The notes under the pieces are model-generated. The model saw nothing but the letters and a program-made list of their open reading frames with translations. It ran no database searches and had not been told where the DNA came from. Shown here in pieces: positions 6,097 through 8,196 of a stretch of DNA of 8,196 nt. The first letter of the stretch is position 1, and each line of letters opens with the position of its first letter. The stretch comes from CAYXVB01 sp964467785 (lineage in GTDB: Bacteria > Bdellovibrionota > UBA1018), in the NCBI GenBank assembly GCA_964467785.1, contig CAYXVB010000162.1:1-8196 (forward strand). Reading direction: 5' to 3'. A program made the position numbers and the translations under genes.

Positions 6097-6732
6097 ATGA
6101 TCATCGATGATACACCGTCAAAATCCGAGACCCTTCGAGTCGCCAGAATCGCGTGGACTTTGTCGCTCGTCGCATGGATGGCCACAGGGTGCGGAAAAGT
6201 CTCGTCCGTCAGCTTCACACAGTCGCTTTCAGGGCAGGTTTCCACCTCGCAGCTAGTGAGCCAAGCCCTCGTGCCTGCCAAATCCGCGACCCGCCCCATC
6301 TACGAGATGTTCAACGGGCGTGACTACTTTGAAACCGCGCTGCTCTCGGAAGGCACTCAAAGCAAATACGAAGTAAAGGGAATCGCTTTCAGAGTTTACA
6401 CCGCAAGGGGCCTCGGGATGATCCCCCTGCACCGCTGCCTGGTCTTCTCATCCGGGGATCACTTTGTCTCGCTCGCGCGAAACTGCGAAAACCAAAAGTT
6501 CGAAGAGGTCTACGGCTACGTCTATCCTGTCAACTCTGCCGGTCCGGCCGCGGGGCACGCCAAACTGTATCGCATGCTCAACTCGCTGACCGGCGACCAC
6601 GCCGCCAATACCAATCCGGCGCCCCCGGCCGGATATCAGATCGAGAGCGTGCTGGGATACGTACCGGTCGATACCGGCATCCCAGGGATCGACGAGGTAC
6701 CGGTCCCTGCCGGTAGCGGTCCCTGCCGGTAG
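6097..6732 (+). CDS. Lipoprotein with a DUF5648-like domain, 5' part of a gene split by a 16-bp duplication
   Basis: This frame encodes 211 residues. Residues 1-32 form a lipoprotein signal (basic and polar start, then ARIAWTLSLVAWMATGC) with Cys32 as the acylated residue; Ala at -3 is a less common but accepted lipobox residue. Residues 68-190 form a domain made of three similar units: IYEMFNGRDYFET...GIAFRVY, MIPLHRC...GDHFVSL...VYGYVYPV and HAKLYRMLNSLTGDHAAN...ESVLGYVP. The spacing of 'LYR..N..TGDH' and the closing 'GYV' strand resembles DUF5648 repeats, which occur in secreted bacterial proteins and are thought to be beta-rich binding modules. After the linker VDTGIPGIDEVPVPAGSG the frame reads PCR and stops, inside the second copy of a 16-base tandem repeat. 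Without that copy it continues into the frame at 6749-8047. It is therefore probably the truncated front of a 644-residue surface lipoprotein. Confidence 0.75.
   Translation: MIIDDTPSKSETLRVARIAWTLSLVAWMATGCGKVSSVSFTQSLSGQVSTSQLVSQALVPAKSATRPIYEMFNGRDYFETALLSEGTQSKYEVKGIAFRVYTARGLGMIPLHRCLVFSSGDHFVSLARNCENQKFEEVYGYVYPVNSAGPAAGHAKLYRMLNSLTGDHAANTNPAPPAGYQIESVLGYVPVDTGIPGIDEVPVPAGSGPCR
6298..6666 (+). repeat. First copy of a 123-residue domain duplicated at 7670-8038
   Basis: Counted by hand, about 97 of 123 residues match the second copy, with no gaps. The DNA is also close: the first 41 bases differ at a single position. The best-conserved stretches are IYEMFNGRDYFET, GIAFRVY, GMIPLHRC, TGDHAANT and PPAGYQIESVLGYVP. 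The differences are spread over all three units, which fits a duplication that has since diverged. Confidence 0.9.
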
Positions 6733-6738
6733 CGGTCC
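6701..6738 (+). repeat. 16-bp tandem duplication (2.4 copies) that breaks the reading frame
   Basis: The unit CGGTCCCTGCCGGTAG occurs at 6701-6716 and exactly again at 6717-6732, followed by a partial copy CGGTCC at 6733-6738. Sixteen is not a multiple of three, and the second copy supplies the TAG stop of the upstream frame. Deleting one unit lets the reading run on as VPVPAGSG then PDNLMISGQVFG, straight into the frame of 6749-8047. Confidence 0.93.
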
Positions 6739-6748
6739 GGACAATCTG

Positions 6749-8047
6749 ATGATCAGTGGCCAGGTCTTTGGCGAAGAGCTGGTCATCAAAGCTCATCGGA
6801 ACTTCGCCTACGCCATCCATTCGATCCAGTTTCGCGGAAAGGAGTTCATCGACTATTACGATCACGGCCGCCAGCTCCAATCCGCCTCATCTTTTGACGG
6901 CTACGGCGAATGCTTCAATCCGACCGAAGCAGGCTCAACCATCAACGGGGATATCCATCGCCCGAGCACGAGCGTGCCCGTCTCGTACTTCGCCAAAGGA
7001 AACGCCATGAGGACCATTACCAACATGGCCTTCTGGATGCCCGCCAACCTGCGCTATGACCAGCCTTATTGCGGCACGCGCACGAATGTCCATTCAGCGG
7101 TCAATCAGACCGACCTCAGCGGACATTTACTGGAAAAAAACGTGACGATCGGATTCCAGGGCATTGAGAACGTCCTCAGTTATTCGATCAAATACACCGT
7201 CCCGGAGGCGCATAGCACGGGCACCTTTGAAGCCCTGACCGGCTACATGCCCGCGGAGTTCAGCTCGTATTTCACGTATGAACCCGCTTCCCGAACCTTG
7301 AAGACCCTCGATTACGGCCCGGGAGAGCAAAGCCTTCCGCTGATTCTCTCGACGCCCAACCGGGAGCACGCCATGGGAGTCTATTCTCCCACCACCCAAC
7401 CAGGCTATGGTCGATTCCGCTTCACTTATGGAAATGACATCAACAAATGGAACTGCGTTTATCGGGAGACCGGAATCACCGCCAACGCGACTTTCAGTTA
7501 TCGCTGCTTTGTGATCATCGGTACGCTCGAAGAGGTCAAGAAAGGCATGGACCGCCTGCACGCCTATCATTATCCAATCCCGAAGCCGAATTCGAAATGC
7601 GCGAATGGCGCAACCAACCCGCCCCAGTGCACCTCGCTTCCGACCGCGCCAAAAATGACGACCACAGCGATCTACGAGATGTTCAACGGGCGTGATTACT
7701 TTGAAACCGCCAAACCATCCGAGGGTACGCAAAGCAATTACGAAGCGAAAGGAATCGCCTTCAGAGTCTACTCCGCTCAGGGCTCCGGGATGATCCCCCT
7801 GCACCGCTGTCTGCTCTCCGGTTCCGGCGACCACTTTGTCTCGCTCATGCGGAGCTGTGAGAATGAGAGATTCGAAGGCGTCTACGGCTACGGCTATCCT
7901 GTCCAATCAGGGGGACCGCCGGCGGGCCATATCCCTCTCTATCGCATGGTCAACCCGCGGACTGGCGACCACGCCGCCAACACCATGCCGACACCCCCGG
8001 CTGGATACCAGATCGAGAGCGTGCTCGGTTACGTCCCGGAGAACTGA
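6749..8047 (+). CDS. 3' part of the split lipoprotein: unrecognised central domain plus second DUF5648-like domain
   Basis: The frame gives 432 residues from the ATG at 6749, but that ATG is probably not a natural start: no Shine-Dalgarno precedes it, there is no signal peptide, and the frame is open upstream into the 16-bp repeat. Residues 1-277 form a domain I cannot name. It begins SGQVFGEELVIKAHRNFAYAIHSI, contains GKEFIDYYDHGRQLQSASSFDG at 30-51 and GECFNPTEAGS at 53-63, has alternating strand patterns with several Trp and Tyr, and closes with FVIIGTLEEVKKGMDRLHAYHY at 254-275. A beta-sandwich of the carbohydrate-binding or mutarotase sort is a guess. A Pro-rich linker with two Cys (284 and 294) follows, then residues 308-430, the second copy of the 123-residue domain. 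If translated at all in the present state, it would need reinitiation 16 bases after the upstream stop, and the product would lack an export signal. Confidence 0.72.
   Translation: MISGQVFGEELVIKAHRNFAYAIHSIQFRGKEFIDYYDHGRQLQSASSFDGYGECFNPTEAGSTINGDIHRPSTSVPVSYFAKGNAMRTITNMAFWMPANLRYDQPYCGTRTNVHSAVNQTDLSGHLLEKNVTIGFQGIENVLSYSIKYTVPEAHSTGTFEALTGYMPAEFSSYFTYEPASRTLKTLDYGPGEQSLPLILSTPNREHAMGVYSPTTQPGYGRFRFTYGNDINKWNCVYRETGITANATFSYRCFVIIGTLEEVKKGMDRLHAYHYPIPKPNSKCANGATNPPQCTSLPTAPKMTTTAIYEMFNGRDYFETAKPSEGTQSNYEAKGIAFRVYSAQGSGMIPLHRCLLSGSGDHFVSLMRSCENERFEGVYGYGYPVQSGGPPAGHIPLYRMVNPRTGDHAANTMPTPPAGYQIESVLGYVPEN
7670..8038 (+). repeat. Second copy of the 123-residue DUF5648-like domain
   Basis: It aligns without gaps to the domain encoded at 6298-6666 and again has three internal units (IYEMFNGRDYFET, MIPLHRC...SGDHFVSL, IPLYRMVN...TGDHAAN). 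It ends two residues before the stop codon. Because the two copies are so similar in DNA, recombination between them could delete the central domain and leave an in-frame lipoprotein with one domain. Confidence 0.9.
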
Positions 8048-8061
8048 GCCTTCATCAACTG

Positions 8062-8077
8062 GCCCACTACCGTGGGC
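8062..8077 (+). other. Stem-loop GCCCAC-TACC-GTGGGC after the lipoprotein gene
   Basis: Perfect 6-base arms with a 4-base loop lie 14 bases after the stop codon at 8047. The position suits the end of a transcript, but no T-run follows (the next bases are ATAAGAGC), so it is not a classical intrinsic terminator. It could protect the 3' end of the message. Confidence 0.4.
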
Positions 8078-8121
8078 ATAAGAGCCGCTAGGTACTGATT
8101 CTTTAAGTAGAAACGGCCTGT

Positions 8122-8152
8122 TTCGCCCAAATTTTGAATCGATTCGGGCGAA
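8122..8152. other. Inverted repeat TTCGCCC...GGGCGAA enclosing a 10-base palindrome
   Basis: Seven-base arms at 8122-8128 and 8146-8152 flank a 17-base A/T-rich centre whose last ten bases, GAATCGATTC (8136-8145), are themselves palindromic. No gene is visible from 8048 to the window end. This may be an operator or a transcript-end hairpin; nothing decides between them. Confidence 0.35.
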
Positions 8153-8196
8153 GTGCGCTCAAGCACTCAGGATTTCTGGACTTCGTCCCCACGGTA

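Noticed and set aside
6298..8038. The two 123-residue repeats as ends of a mobile element.
   Set aside because: They are coding domain copies in direct orientation, with no transposase, terminal inverted repeats or target-site duplication.

Overview
This window comes from a GC-rich bacterial chromosome. At least four products carry apparent Sec signal peptides or a lipobox, which fits a Gram-negative cell with a periplasm. There are no RNA genes, transposases, phage genes or CRISPR repeats, so this looks like ordinary chromosome. I cannot fix the taxon. The mix of ergothioneine genes, BON-domain periplasmic proteins and DUF5648-like lipoproteins would suit the old Deltaproteobacteria or Bdellovibrionota, but that is only an impression.

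Layout. Positions 1-624 (+) hold the C-terminal part of a protein resembling DUF2252 that enters from the left edge. Convergent to it, three genes run leftward between 2875 and 645: a small exported protein of unknown function, a periplasmic protein with two BON domains (the two genes overlap by 4 bases), and a secreted phosphoesterase of the PF04185 type. A divergent intergenic region follows, and from 2992 the genes run rightward. egtB and egtD overlap by ATGA and make ergothioneine from histidine: EgtD trimethylates histidine to hercynine, and EgtB adds the sulfur. About 40 bases on lies a small four-helix membrane protein of the DUF486/DMT_6 family. After a 264-base non-coding stretch with two palindromes comes a lipoprotein locus from 6097 to 8047.

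The most interesting part is the last locus. It appears to be one ancestral lipoprotein gene of about 644 codons, now split into two frames by a perfect 16-bp tandem duplication at 6701-6732. Removing one copy joins the two reading frames exactly, through a plausible linker. The restored protein has a lipobox, a 123-residue DUF5648-like domain, a central domain of about 280 residues that I do not recognise, and a second copy of the 123-residue domain that is about 79 percent identical to the first. The duplication could be a fixed mutation, a reversible on/off switch or a sequence error.

The second point of interest is the EgtB subtype. Residues known to hold gamma-glutamylcysteine in mycobacterial EgtB appear replaced, and no egtA or egtC lies nearby, which points to a two-gene pathway using free cysteine.
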